A DNA stretch of 64,000 nt from Bordetella flabilis (GTDB lineage: Bacteria; Pseudomonadota; Gammaproteobacteria; Burkholderiales; Burkholderiaceae_B), in NCBI RefSeq assembly GCF_001676725.1, contig NZ_CP016172.1, positions 3,658,001 to 3,722,000 on the forward strand, in the 5' to 3' direction. The translations under genes were made by a program, and so were the position numbers. Below the pieces are notes generated by a model that was not told where the DNA came from, made no database searches, and worked only from the letters and a program-made list of their open reading frames with translations. Shown here piece by piece: positions 29,349-38,416 of the stretch (within the stretch, counting starts at the first letter, position 1; the number at the start of each line of letters is the position of its first letter).

Positions 29349-31295
29349 ATGACTATCAACGCTTTGCTTGTCCAGTTGCTCAACGGCCTGGCGGAAGCTT
29401 CCACCTTGTTCCTGGTGGCGTCCGGCCTGTCGCTGATCTTCGGCGTCACACGCATCGTCAACTTCGCGCATGGCTCGCTTTATATGGTGGGCCTGTATGT
29501 CGCGTACAGCCTGGCCGAGCGCTGGGGCGGCACGGCACCGGGCTTCTGGGGCAGCGTGCTGGCCGCGGCCATGGTCATCGGCGCGCTGGGCGCACTGATC
29601 GAGATCCTGCTGCTGCGGCGCATCTATCGCGCGCCCGAGCTTTTCCAGTTGCTGGCGACGTTCGCCCTGGTGCTGGTGATCAACGACGCCGCGCTGGCCA
29701 TCTGGGGCGCGGAAGACCTGCTGGGACGGCGCGCGCCCGGGCTGGGCGGTTCGATTCCCATCCTGGGGCGGCAGTTCCCGGCCTATAGCCTGGTACTGAT
29801 CGCCGTCGGCCCCGTGGTGCTGGGGCTGCTCTGGCTGTTGCTGACCCGCACGCGCTGGGGCACCCTGGTACGCGCCGCCACCCAGGACCGCGAGATGCTC
29901 GGCGCGCTGGGCGTGAACCAGGCGTGGCTGTTCACCGCCGTATTCGCCCTGGGCGCCATGCTGGCCGGACTGGGCGGCGCCATACAATTGCCGCGCGAAC
30001 CGGCCAGCCTGGGCCTGGACCTGCGGACCATAGGCGATGCCTTCGTCGTGGTGGTGGTCGGCGGCATGGGCTCGATTCCGGGCGCCTATATCGCGGCGTT
30101 GCTCATTGCCGAGATCAAGGCGCTGTGCATCGCCATCGGCACCGTCAACATCGCCGGCCTCGAGATCTCGCTGTCGCAGTTGACCCTGGTGGTCGAATTC
30201 CTGGTCATGGCGGTGGTGCTGGTGTTCCGCCCGTGGGGCTTGCTGGGCCGCGCCTCCGCGGCCTCGCGCAGCGCCGCCCCGATCGAGGCACCGCTGCGGC
30301 CGGCAACGCGGCTGTATCGCGTGGCGGCCGGCATCGTGCTGGCGCTGCTGGCCCTGATGCCGCTGGCGGCCGGGCAGTTCCCCTACGCGACCATCCTGAC
30401 GGTCGATATCCTGACCGCCGTGCTCTTCGCCGTCAGCCTGCACTTCATCATGGGACCGGCCGGCATGCACTCCTTCGGCCATGCCGCGTATTTCGGGCTG
30501 GGCGCGTATGGCGCCGCCATCCTGCTCAAGACCCTGGCCTTGCCCATGGAAGCGGCGCTCGCCTTCGCGCCGCTGGCGGCCGGCCTGGGCGCACTGGTCT
30601 TCGGCTGGTTCTGCGTGCGCCTGTCCGGCGTATACCTGGCCATGCTGACGCTCGCCTTTTCCCAGATCGTGTGGTCCGTGGTGTTCCAGTGGGATGGGTT
30701 CACCGGCGGCTCCAACGGCATCACGGGCTTGTGGCCCTCGCCCTGGCTGTCCGCCGGGTACGCCTACTACTATCTGACCCTGGTGCTGACCGCGCTCGGC
30801 GTGCTGCTGCTGCGGCGGGTGTTGTTCTCGCCTTTCGGCTATGCCATGCGCGCGGGCCGCGACTCGCCGCTGCGCGGCGACGCCATCGGCATCGACGTAC
30901 GCCGCGTGCAATGGATGGCCTTCGTGGTTGCGGGCCTGTTCGCGGGCCTGGCCGGCGCGCTGTACGCCTTCTCCAAAGGGAGCATCGCGCCGGACGTCAT
31001 GGCCGTCGGCAAATCCGTGGACGGACTGGTCATGGTGCTGCTGGGCGGCATACAGACGCTGGCGGGGCCCATCGTGGGCGCGGCGACATTCACCTGGCTG
31101 CAGGACAATGTCATGCGCGCGACCGAATACTGGCGCGCGCTGCTCGGCGGCGTCATCCTCCTGCTGGTCCTGGCGTTTCCGCAAGGCATCGCCGGCTTCG
31201 CCAGGCAGCTCGCCGACCGCCGTCGCGGCGCGAACGGCGGCAGCCCCGGCACGGCCACGCTGCCCGCCTCCGGTACCGTGGAGAAAGGAATATGA
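29349..31295 (+). CDS. Fused LivH-LivM ABC transporter permease
   Basis: 648 residues from ATG 29349. The first about 300 residues are a LivH-type permease (SGLSLIFGVTRIVNFAHGSLYMVGLYVAY...) and the rest a LivM-type permease (LHFIMGPAGMHSFGHAAYFGLGAYGAAILL... FSPFGYAMRAGRDSPLRGDAIGIDVRRVQWMAFVVAGLFAGLAGALY). In most species these are two genes. The fusion gives one polypeptide forming the entire inner-membrane channel. The stop overlaps the ATG of the next ATPase gene (ATGA at 31292-31295), implying coupled translation. Confidence 0.9.
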   Translation: MTINALLVQLLNGLAEASTLFLVASGLSLIFGVTRIVNFAHGSLYMVGLYVAYSLAERWGGTAPGFWGSVLAAAMVIGALGALIEILLLRRIYRAPELFQLLATFALVLVINDAALAIWGAEDLLGRRAPGLGGSIPILGRQFPAYSLVLIAVGPVVLGLLWLLLTRTRWGTLVRAATQDREMLGALGVNQAWLFTAVFALGAMLAGLGGAIQLPREPASLGLDLRTIGDAFVVVVVGGMGSIPGAYIAALLIAEIKALCIAIGTVNIAGLEISLSQLTLVVEFLVMAVVLVFRPWGLLGRASAASRSAAPIEAPLRPATRLYRVAAGIVLALLALMPLAAGQFPYATILTVDILTAVLFAVSLHFIMGPAGMHSFGHAAYFGLGAYGAAILLKTLALPMEAALAFAPLAAGLGALVFGWFCVRLSGVYLAMLTLAFSQIVWSVVFQWDGFTGGSNGITGLWPSPWLSAGYAYYYLTLVLTALGVLLLRRVLFSPFGYAMRAGRDSPLRGDAIGIDVRRVQWMAFVVAGLFAGLAGALYAFSKGSIAPDVMAVGKSVDGLVMVLLGGIQTLAGPIVGAATFTWLQDNVMRATEYWRALLGGVILLLVLAFPQGIAGFARQLADRRRGANGGSPGTATLPASGTVEKGI

Positions 31296-32062
31296 GCCTG
31301 CTACAGGTACGCAATCTCAGCAAGCGCTTCGGTGGCGTCGCCGCGGTCGACGGCATCGACTTCGACCTGGCCGCCGGCGAACTCCTGGCGCTGATCGGTC
31401 CCAATGGGGCGGGCAAGTCGACCACCTTCAACATGGTAGGCGGCCAGCTTGCGCCCACCACCGGCTCGGTCACGCTCGACGGACGGGAACTGACCGGCCT
31501 GCGGCCGCGCGACATCTGGCGGCTGGGCGTAGGCCGCACCTTCCAGATCGCCGCCACCTTCGCGTCGCTGACGGTGATCGAGAACGTCCAGATGGCCTTG
31601 CTGTCCCACCACCGGCGAATCTTCACGCTCTGGACGCCCGCGGCGGCCCAGTACCGCTCGCAGGCGCTGGCGTTGCTGGAACAGGTTGGCATGGCGGACC
31701 AGGCCGACCGTCCATGCAGCGAGCTGGCCTATGGCGACGTCAAGCGCGTCGAACTGGCCATGGGCCTGGCCAACGATCCCAAGCTGCTGCTGATGGACGA
31801 ACCCACCGCCGGCATGGCGCCGCGTGAACGCAACGCGCTGATGGCGCTGACCAAGCAACTGGTGGTCGAACGCAAGCTGGCCGTGCTCTTCACCGAGCAC
31901 AGCATGGATGTGGTCTTCGCCTATGCCGACCGCATGATCGTCCTGGCGCGCGGCCGGCTGATCGCCGAAGGCAGCGCCGAGGACATCCGCGCCCACCCCA
32001 AGGTGCGCGAGGTGTACTTCGGCTCCGGCAGCACATTCGAAAAGCGCCCGGCCGCGGCCTAG
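31292..32062 (+). CDS. Branched-chain-type ABC transporter ATPase, LivG type
   Basis: 256 residues from ATG 31292 with GAGAAAGGA upstream. Walker A GPNGAGKST, the LivG-type FGGVAAVDGIDFDLAAGE start, a signature region that reads LAYGDVKRVELAMGLA in place of LSGGQ (usual in this subfamily), Walker B LLLMDEPTAGMAP, and switch His TEHSMD. It pairs with the LivF-type ATPase next to it to drive the fused permease. The start codon overlaps the end of the permease gene. Confidence 0.92.
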   Translation: MSLLQVRNLSKRFGGVAAVDGIDFDLAAGELLALIGPNGAGKSTTFNMVGGQLAPTTGSVTLDGRELTGLRPRDIWRLGVGRTFQIAATFASLTVIENVQMALLSHHRRIFTLWTPAAAQYRSQALALLEQVGMADQADRPCSELAYGDVKRVELAMGLANDPKLLLMDEPTAGMAPRERNALMALTKQLVVERKLAVLFTEHSMDVVFAYADRMIVLARGRLIAEGSAEDIRAHPKVREVYFGSGSTFEKRPAAA

Positions 32063-32086
32063 CGCATGGGGGAAAGGAACGCCACG

Positions 32087-32866
32087 ATGAACGAAGGGAA
32101 GATCCAAGCCGAGAGACCGGGCGCCGGTCCGGCGACGGGCGCCGAGACGCTGCTGCGCGTGCGCGACCTCAATGGCTGGTACGGCGCGGCCCACATCCTG
32201 TTCGACGTCGGCCTGGAAGTCCGGCGCGGCGAAGTCGTCGCCCTGATGGGCCGCAACGGCGCGGGCAAGTCCACGACCATCAAGGCCGTCATGGGCATGC
32301 TGGAGCGCCGCAGCGGGCATGTCGAGTTCATGGGCCAGGACATCTCGCACAAGCAGCCCTTCCAGGTCGCGCGCCTTGGCCTGGGTTTCGTGCCGGAAGA
32401 CCGGCGCGTCTTCGCCGACCTGACCGTCGTTGAAAACCTCGAGGTCGGGCGGCAACCGCAGCGCCTATGGCCGGATGGCACGCCAGCCCCCCGGTGGACG
32501 CCGGCGCAGCTCTATACCCTTTTCCCCAACCTGGGCGAGATGCGGGACCGCCCCGCGGGCCGCATGAGCGGCGGCGAGCAGCAGATGCTGACCGTCGCGC
32601 GCACCCTGATGGGCAACCCCTACCTGGTGCTGCTGGACGAACCCTCCGAAGGCGTCGCGCCGCTCATCGTGGAACAGATGGCGCAGATGATCCTGGCGCT
32701 GAAGGAACAAGGCGCGAGCATCCTGCTGTCCGAACAGAACGTGCATTTCGCTGAACTGGTTTCCGACCGGGCATATGTGCTGGAAAAAGGGCAGATCCGC
32801 TATTCCGGCACGATGGAGGAGCTGGCCGCCAATGAAGAAGTGCGGCGCGCCTACCTGACCGTCTAG
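32087..32866 (+). CDS. Branched-chain-type ABC transporter ATPase, LivF type
   Basis: 259 residues from ATG 32087, preceded by GGAAAGGA; an earlier ATG at 32066 would add seven residues but has the ribosome-binding site inside it. Walker A GRNGAGKST, FVPEDRRVFADLTVVENL, signature MSGGEQQMLTVARTL, Walker B LVLLDEPSEGVAP. It completes the five-function importer 28011-32866 (SBP, fused permease, two ATPases). The gene ends two bases before a long hairpin (32868-32902). Confidence 0.92.
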   Translation: MNEGKIQAERPGAGPATGAETLLRVRDLNGWYGAAHILFDVGLEVRRGEVVALMGRNGAGKSTTIKAVMGMLERRSGHVEFMGQDISHKQPFQVARLGLGFVPEDRRVFADLTVVENLEVGRQPQRLWPDGTPAPRWTPAQLYTLFPNLGEMRDRPAGRMSGGEQQMLTVARTLMGNPYLVLLDEPSEGVAPLIVEQMAQMILALKEQGASILLSEQNVHFAELVSDRAYVLEKGQIRYSGTMEELAANEEVRRAYLTV

Positions 32867-32867
32867 G

Positions 32868-32902
32868 CCGGTCGGCCCGGCAGCCATGGTTGCCACGACC
32901 GG
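32868..32902. terminator. Hairpin between convergent LivF and fumarylacetoacetase genes
   Basis: CCGGTCG (32868-32874) pairs with CGACCGG (32896-32902); between them GGCAGCCATGGTTGCC is a near-perfect inner palindrome, so the arms can stack into one extended hairpin. It begins two bases after the LivF stop. No T-run follows; function as a bidirectional terminator is inferred from the convergent setting. Confidence 0.35.
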
Positions 32903-32956
32903 CGTGCCTGGCGCGATCCACGCGCGGCGGGGGCCGCCGCAGCCCTGCGCCGCCGC

Positions 32957-34288
32957 TCAGGTAGCGGCCTCCGCCACGACCGTTCCCGCGCAGACGCCGA
33001 AGCCGATCGATACCGCCCCTGGCGCCGCGCAGACCGCGCGCAGCTCGACCGTATCGCCGTCTTCCAGGTAGCCCCGCTGTTCGCCGCCGGACAGGGCCAG
33101 CGGCGTCTGCCCGTCCCGGGTGCGCTCCAGCAGGCAGCCGCTGTCCCGAACGTCCGGCCCGGACACCGTGCCGCTGGACAGCAGATCGCCGGGGCGCAGA
33201 TTGCAGCCATTGCTCGTGTGATGCGCCAGCATCTGGGACAAGGTCCAGTACTGCGCCGAGAAAGCCGGCGAGCCTATCGCCTCGGGCGCCTGTCCCGCCT
33301 GTTTCATTGCGGCCGTGGCGATAGCGATGCGCAATTCCATGGCAAGGCCTCCCAGGGCCTCGTGCCGCGCCGACGTCAGGGCGCGCGGCGGCGGGGGTGC
33401 ATCGGCTTCCCGCGGCGCCGGGGGTCGGCGAAACGGCGCCAGCGCCTGCACGGTGACCACCCAGGGCGAGATCGTCGTCAGAAAGCTCTTGGCCAGAAAT
33501 GGCCCGAGCGGTTGCGCTTCCCAGCGCTGTATGTCCCGGGCAGACCAGTCGTTGACCAGGCACACGCCGAAAACGTGCTGTTCGGCGTCGTCCAGGTCCA
33601 CCGGGTGCCCCAAGGCATTGCCGGCGCCGATGAAACAACCGACCTCCGCCTCGAAATCGAGCTTGCGCGTGGCCGCATAGCCCGTCCGGGCGCCGGATGC
33701 GATGTCTGCCAGGTCCATGCCCAATTGCCCGCGTGGCCGGACGCACGCATGCCCGCTTGCGACCACCGACGAGGCGCGCCCATGATAGGCCACCGGAAGC
33801 GTATGGAAGTTGTGTCCCAAGGTCGCGCCCGGCCGCATCGCCGCCATGGCGCGTCGCGCATGGTGTATGGAGGTGTAGAAGTCGGTGAAGTCGCCGATAT
33901 GCGCCGGTAGCCGCATGCGGGCCCGCGATACAGGAACCAGGCAGCCGCGCGCCGCGTCCGCGCGGCGGCTCGAGGACAGCAGGAGCCCGAAGGCCGCGTG
34001 GCGCAGCGCGCCGCTGGCCGGAGGCCCAAGCGCCATCAGCGCGTTGAGCGTGGAGGCCCCGCAAGCCGCCGTGATGTCCTCTGGCAAGGCCAACAGCCCG
34101 CGCCGGCACGCTTGCGCCACGTCGAGCACGGCATCGCCGATCGCGATGCCGATGCGCGGGGCGTGGCCGTCGCCGGTTTCGAATACGCCCAGGGGCAGGT
34201 TCTGCAGCGGGAAATCGCTCCCCGCCACGTTGGCGGCGGCCACCCAGCTGCGCGCTGCCGGGTCATGGGTGTGGTCGAGCTCCGTCAC
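32957..34288 (-). CDS. Fumarylacetoacetase
   Basis: 443 residues, the usual length for the tyrosine/homogentisate pathway enzyme. Diagnostic sequences are DFTDFYTSIHHARR, FHTLPVAYHGRASSVV, KLDFEAEVGCFIG, FGVCLVNDWSARDIQRWEAQPLGPFLAKSFLTTISPWVVT and LLSSGTVSGPD, which hold the metal-binding Asp/Glu and catalytic His. It hydrolyses fumarylacetoacetate to fumarate and acetoacetate. No homogentisate dioxygenase gene is adjacent. It is the last gene of the minus-strand cluster 37407-32957, 12 bases after a Bug receptor. It could be recruited for another acylpyruvate-like substrate. Confidence 0.88.
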   Translation of the reverse strand: MTELDHTHDPAARSWVAAANVAGSDFPLQNLPLGVFETGDGHAPRIGIAIGDAVLDVAQACRRGLLALPEDITAACGASTLNALMALGPPASGALRHAAFGLLLSSSRRADAARGCLVPVSRARMRLPAHIGDFTDFYTSIHHARRAMAAMRPGATLGHNFHTLPVAYHGRASSVVASGHACVRPRGQLGMDLADIASGARTGYAATRKLDFEAEVGCFIGAGNALGHPVDLDDAEQHVFGVCLVNDWSARDIQRWEAQPLGPFLAKSFLTTISPWVVTVQALAPFRRPPAPREADAPPPPRALTSARHEALGGLAMELRIAIATAAMKQAGQAPEAIGSPAFSAQYWTLSQMLAHHTSNGCNLRPGDLLSSGTVSGPDVRDSGCLLERTRDGQTPLALSGGEQRGYLEDGDTVELRAVCAAPGAVSIGFGVCAGTVVAEAAT

Positions 34289-34300
34289 GGCGGCCTCGCG

Positions 34301-35305
34301 TCAGTCCAGTTCGATGTTTCGTTCCGCTACGATCTTCTTCCAGCGTGCGCGGTCCTTGGCGATGATCTGGGCAAACTCGCCCGGCTTGTCGGCATAGGGC
34401 TCCGCGCCCAGGCCACGCACCTTCTCCGCCACATCGGGCATGGCCGCGATGCGGCGCAGGCGCTGCGCCACGTCCGCGACCACGGCCGGCGGTGTGCCGG
34501 CGCTGGCGAACATGCCCCACCACCCAGGAATCGAAAGATCGGCATAGCCCAGTTCGCCCAGGGATGGCAGGTCCGCGAACATCGGGCTGCGCCGGCTGTT
34601 GACCACGGCGAGCCCCACCACCTTGCCGGCGTCGACCAGGGGCTTGGCGGTGAAGGGATCCACGAACAAGGCGTTGACCTGGCCCGCCATCAGGTCGGCG
34701 ATCGCGGGCGCGGAGCCCCGGTAGGGAACGTGCACCATCGGCGCGCCTATCGCCGCGGACAGGACCTCCCCGCTCAGGTGCGAACTGGTCCCGACACCGA
34801 AGGAGGCGTAGGTCACCTTGCCCGGATGCTGGCGCACATAGTCGACGAACTGCGCCATGGTCTTCGCGGGGAACCTGGGATTCACCACCAGCACGTTGGG
34901 CGCCTGCTCCACCATGGCGACGGGTTGGAAGTCCTGTTCCGCGTTGTACGGCAGGTTGCGATAGAGAGACTGAATCGTATGCGACGAGTTGTCGAACAGA
35001 TAGGCGCAGCCGTCCGCCGGCTCGCGCAACAAGGCCTGGTAGGCGATTACAGACTTGGCCCCGGGACGATTCTCCACGATGACCGGAATCTTCAGCTCTT
35101 CACCGAGCTTGCCGCCGAACAGCCGGGCAGATACATCGGTGCCTCCGCCGGGCGCGTACGGCACGAAGAGCTTGATGGCGGCGCAACGCGGCGGCTGCGG
35201 CGACGCCTCCGTGCCCTGCGCCATACCGGGCTGGCACAGGCCCAGGGTGAGGGCCAGCGCGGCGGCGTAGTGCGTCATGGCGTATCGGTGCATGAACGCG
35301 TACAT
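34301..35305 (-). CDS. Bug-family periplasmic solute receptor (TTT type)
   Basis: 334 residues from ATG 35305 with a strong GAGGAGA upstream. Signal peptide to about residue 30 (LCQPGMAQG), then the tripartite tricarboxylate transporter receptor domain: IKLFVPYAPGGGTDVSARLFGGKLGEEL, VIVENRPGAKSVIAYQALLREPADG, and APMVHVPYRGSAPAIADLMAGQVNALF. Bug proteins bind small carboxylates or amides with two water molecules near the PGGGTD loop. No TctA/TctB membrane genes are near, typical of the many orphan receptors in Bordetella-type genomes. It lies within the CoA-transferase/hydratase operon, suggesting its ligand is that pathway's substrate. Confidence 0.9.
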   Translation of the reverse strand: MYAFMHRYAMTHYAAALALTLGLCQPGMAQGTEASPQPPRCAAIKLFVPYAPGGGTDVSARLFGGKLGEELKIPVIVENRPGAKSVIAYQALLREPADGCAYLFDNSSHTIQSLYRNLPYNAEQDFQPVAMVEQAPNVLVVNPRFPAKTMAQFVDYVRQHPGKVTYASFGVGTSSHLSGEVLSAAIGAPMVHVPYRGSAPAIADLMAGQVNALFVDPFTAKPLVDAGKVVGLAVVNSRRSPMFADLPSLGELGYADLSIPGWWGMFASAGTPPAVVADVAQRLRRIAAMPDVAEKVRGLGAEPYADKPGEFAQIIAKDRARWKKIVAERNIELD

Positions 35306-35384
35306 GGTTTGTCTCCTCTGATTATGCATATGCCGCCGAAGATCGGGCTTCGGGGCTGGCCATGGGTCTGCCCCCGGTGCACCG

Positions 35385-36629
35385 CTAGGCGGCCAGGGAT
35401 GCATCGACGGTTGCCGGCACGGGACTGGACTGCAGCATGCCGCTCTCCATGACCTGGCGCGCATGCGCCGGATCCAGGCCGAGTCCGGCCAGGACCTCCG
35501 CATTGTGTTCGCCACGGAAAGCCGGCGGACGCGGCTCATGCTCCAGGTCGTCCTCCGAGAAACGCCAGGGATGGCCGTGCAGCCGATAGCTTCCGCCGCG
35601 CCGGTCCGGGACCGTGCGCACCGCGCCCCAATAGCGCCCCCATTCGCTGTCACACAGCTCGCGCGTACTGCGAACCTGGCCTATGGCGATCTTGGATTCA
35701 TCGAGCTGCGCGTCCAGGGCGTCGATATCGCGGAAGGTAAGCATCCAGGTCTGGACGATGTCGTACAGCGCCTGGTAGTTCTGCCGGCGCAGCGCGGCCG
35801 TGGCGAAGCGGGGATCCCCCGCCAGGTCGGCCCGGCGCATGGCGCGCAGGTAATTGGGAAAGGTCAGGCTGCCGACCAGGCTCTGCGCCGCGACGAAGGT
35901 AATGCCGCCCGGTCCGGTGAAAAAGGGTCCGTCGGTGGCGCCCAGGATGCCGGGTTCCGCTCCCGTGTCCACATCGGCGATGTCCAGGTGCGCGCGTTCG
36001 TTGGCCGCCAGCAGCACGGCCGCCATCGCCACGTCGATATGCTGGCCGCGTCCCGTGGCCTCGCGCTTGCGCAGCGCCGCCAGCGCGGCGATCGTAGCCT
36101 GCAGTCCGGCATAGACGTCGGCATGCGACAGCGCATCGGTCTGCGGCCTGGCCAGGTTGTCGCCGAAGTGGCGCAGCGTGTTGTGGGTGAATCCGGCCTC
36201 GGCCTGCACCGTGGGCGCATAGGCCATCCGGGACGCCCAGGGACCGCCCTGCCCGTACCCCGTGATGGACACGTAGATCAGGCGCGGATTGCGGCGCGAC
36301 AGCGACGCATAGTCAAGTCCGAAGAATTTGAGCGTACCCGCGCGGAAGTTCTCCACCACGATATCGGCGTCGTCGCACAGCCGTGCGACCACTTCCGGCG
36401 CACCCGGCACGTTCAGGTCGATGCTGACATTGCGCTTGCCGACGTTCTGCTGTGCGTAATACCCCGACATGCCGTCGGCGTAGGGGAACGACCCGCGCGA
36501 CACATCCGGACGCGGCGGCTCGATCTTGATGACGTCCGCACCCAGGTCCGCCAGCGTCCTGCCGCACAACGGCCCCGCCAGCACGCGCGAAAAGTCCACG
36601 ACCTTGATCCCTTCCAGCGGTCCCGGCAT
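35385..36629 (-). CDS. CaiB/BaiF class III CoA-transferase
   Basis: 414 residues from ATG 36629 with GAGGGGGA upstream. Class III CoA-transferase features: GPLEGIKVVDFSRVLAGPLCGRTLADLGADVIKIEPP, YYAQQNVGKRNVSIDLNVPGA, DIVVENFRAGTLKFFGLDY, and the catalytic Asp in QTDALSHADVYAGLQA context. It moves CoA between acyl acids in the cytoplasm. Its start follows the upstream hydratase stop by one base, so the two are translationally coupled. With the hydratase and the Bug receptor this forms an uptake-activation-hydration route for an unknown carboxylic acid. Confidence 0.9.
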   Translation of the reverse strand: MPGPLEGIKVVDFSRVLAGPLCGRTLADLGADVIKIEPPRPDVSRGSFPYADGMSGYYAQQNVGKRNVSIDLNVPGAPEVVARLCDDADIVVENFRAGTLKFFGLDYASLSRRNPRLIYVSITGYGQGGPWASRMAYAPTVQAEAGFTHNTLRHFGDNLARPQTDALSHADVYAGLQATIAALAALRKREATGRGQHIDVAMAAVLLAANERAHLDIADVDTGAEPGILGATDGPFFTGPGGITFVAAQSLVGSLTFPNYLRAMRRADLAGDPRFATAALRRQNYQALYDIVQTWMLTFRDIDALDAQLDESKIAIGQVRSTRELCDSEWGRYWGAVRTVPDRRGGSYRLHGHPWRFSEDDLEHEPRPPAFRGEHNAEVLAGLGLDPAHARQVMESGMLQSSPVPATVDASLAA

Positions 36630-36630
36630 G

Positions 36631-37407
36631 TCATTCCCCCTCGAAGGCGGCCAGCCCGGGGCCATTGGCGCGGAACGAGCGCAGGCCTTCCTTCAGGTCC
36701 CTGGAGGCCCATATCGGCTTCTGAACGTCGAACATGGCGCGGTCCGCCGCATCCACGCCTTCGTTGGCCGCCACCAGCGCCAGGCGCTTGGTGGCCGCAT
36801 GCGCCACCGTCGGGCCATTGGCCAGCTCCTGGGCGATGGACAGCGACGCGTCCTCCAGCTGTTCGTCCGGCACGACCAGATTGATCAAGCCCCAGCGCTC
36901 CAGGGTCGCGGCATCGTAGCGACGGCCGAGCATCGACATTTCCTTGGCGCGGGCCATGCCCATGCGCTGCACCTGCCGCTGGATGCCACCCATCAGCGGA
37001 TGCAGGCCCAGCGCCACCTCCACCGATCCGATCTTGGCCGACTGGGCCGCCACGATGTAGTCGCACACCAGCGCCAGTTCCAGCCCGCCGCCGAGGCACA
37101 CGCCATGAATGGCCGCCACGATCGGAATGGGAAGGTTCTCGAACGTACCCAGCACCTGCAGCGGATCGAGCCGCGCGCGGCCTTCCTTCTCAATACGTTC
37201 GTCGAACAGGTCGACGTCCGCGCCGGCCGAGAAATGGCGCAAGCCACTGCGCAGCAACACCGCGCGCTGGCCTTGCGCCACGGCGCCGTTCAGGCTGTCC
37301 ATCAAGGCGGTGCTGAGCGTCGGTCCGGACAGGTTATAGGGGCGGTACATCATCGTCAGGATGGCGACATTCCCGCGCACCTCTTTGTGGATGATTTCTT
37401 CTTCCAT
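36631..37407 (-). CDS. Enoyl-CoA hydratase/isomerase family protein
   Basis: 258 residues from ATG 37407, with AAGGAGA Shine-Dalgarno. Crotonase fold with oxyanion-hole segments LRHFSAGADVDLFDERIEKEG and IHGVCLGGGLELALVCDYIVAAQSAKIGSVEVALGLHPLMGG. The position of the second crotonase Glu (PE in many hydratases) is VE here. It acts on an enoyl-CoA, the product of which is not predictable. It is the first gene of the minus-strand operon under the TetR operator at 37533-37555. Confidence 0.87.
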   Translation of the reverse strand: MEEEIIHKEVRGNVAILTMMYRPYNLSGPTLSTALMDSLNGAVAQGQRAVLLRSGLRHFSAGADVDLFDERIEKEGRARLDPLQVLGTFENLPIPIVAAIHGVCLGGGLELALVCDYIVAAQSAKIGSVEVALGLHPLMGGIQRQVQRMGMARAKEMSMLGRRYDAATLERWGLINLVVPDEQLEDASLSIAQELANGPTVAHAATKRLALVAANEGVDAADRAMFDVQKPIWASRDLKEGLRSFRANGPGLAAFEGE

Positions 37408-37532
37408 TGCTTGTCTCCTTGAACCCGGGCGGCGGCACCGGCTCCTGCACGCAGGGCTTCGATGCCCCTGCCGTGTCCGTCCCGTATCGACCCTTGCCGC
37501 GACATCGCAGCCGAAGCGCCACCGTGTCGAAA

Positions 37533-37555
37533 CTATGATAACACCGTTAACATAG
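37533..37555. promoter_or_regulatory. TetR-type operator in the ECH/tetR divergent region
   Basis: CTATGATAAC and GTTAACATAG form a 10-bp inverted repeat with one mismatch around ACC, a 23-bp palindrome. It lies between the divergent hydratase operon (start 37407) and the TetR gene (start 37669). Such 23-bp near-palindromes with TAAC/GTTA arms fit TetR homodimer sites, so autorepression plus operon control is likely. Confidence 0.6.
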
Positions 37556-37668
37556 ACACCGTCAAGCGGAATTTCGAGCGATAAAATGCACATTCCGCAC
37601 CTGCCGGGCGGCTTTCCCGACGGCCTGCCCTACACTGCTTCCATCCTTATCACCGCGCACAAGATCCC

Positions 37669-38340
37669 GTGAGCCACGCCGCCAACGCCCCGGACAGCAA
37701 TGCCTACCACCATGGAGACCTGCGCGCCGCGCTGATCGCCGAAGGCCGGCGGGCGCTGGAGCACGAAGGTGCCCAGGACATCAGCCTGAGAAAGCTGGCG
37801 CGCGCCGTGGGCGTGTCCGAAGCGGCGCCGTCGCGCCACTTCGCCGGCAAGATGGACCTGCTGGCCACCATTGCCGCCAGCGGGTTCGACGATCTGTCGC
37901 GCCTGCGCCGCCAGGCCCTGCCCGATTGCGCAACGCCGCTGGCAAGGGCCTACAGCATGATGCGCATCTATGTGCGCTTCGCACAGCAGCACAAAGGCCT
38001 GTTCGACCTGATGATCGGCCCGCGCATCCTGCACAAGACCGAATACCCCGAACTGGCGCAGGCCATCAGCGCATCCTTCGAGCTGTTCGCCTCGGCCGTG
38101 CGCGACTACGCGCGCGAGCACGGCTGGAAGAAAAAGCAGATGGATCTGGTCACGCACGCGGCGTGGTCGGTGGAGCACGGGCTTGCGACGCTGATCATCG
38201 CCGACCGCGTCGACCACGACGACCGGCGTATCGATATCGACGCGATGATCCACTTCTCGATGACGCTGCTGCTGGCGGGAATCGCCGCCGGACCGCAAGG
38301 GTTGGCCGCGATCGAAGATGGATTGAAAGCGCGGGACTGA
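37669..38340 (+). CDS. TetR-family transcriptional regulator
   Basis: 223 residues from a GTG at 37669. N-terminal TetR HTH (YHHGDLRAALIAEGRRALEHEGAQDISLRKLARAVGVSEAAPSRHFAGKMDLLATIAASGFDDL style; about residues 13-65), then a helical ligand domain (TetR_C type, FAQQHKGLFDLMIGPRILHKTEYPELAQAI). It is divergent from the hydratase/CoA-transferase/Bug/fumarylacetoacetase operon and the palindrome at 37533-37555 is its natural site. Ligand is probably an acyl-CoA or the acid itself (inference). No strong Shine-Dalgarno is visible before the GTG. Confidence 0.87.
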   Translation: MSHAANAPDSNAYHHGDLRAALIAEGRRALEHEGAQDISLRKLARAVGVSEAAPSRHFAGKMDLLATIAASGFDDLSRLRRQALPDCATPLARAYSMMRIYVRFAQQHKGLFDLMIGPRILHKTEYPELAQAISASFELFASAVRDYAREHGWKKKQMDLVTHAAWSVEHGLATLIIADRVDHDDRRIDIDAMIHFSMTLLLAGIAAGPQGLAAIEDGLKARD

Positions 38341-38416
38341 CGGCCGCGCGTGGCGCCCGATGCCTTGTCTCGCGTTTGTTCGATGCCTTGACGTCAGCCT
38401 TCTCACGACCCGTGCG

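Noticed and set aside
28020..31184. 1054-codon open frame antisense to the ABC SBP and permease
   Set aside because: Crosses two well-defined sense genes, has Gln/His/Arg-rich composition typical of antisense high-GC frames and no recognisable domain.
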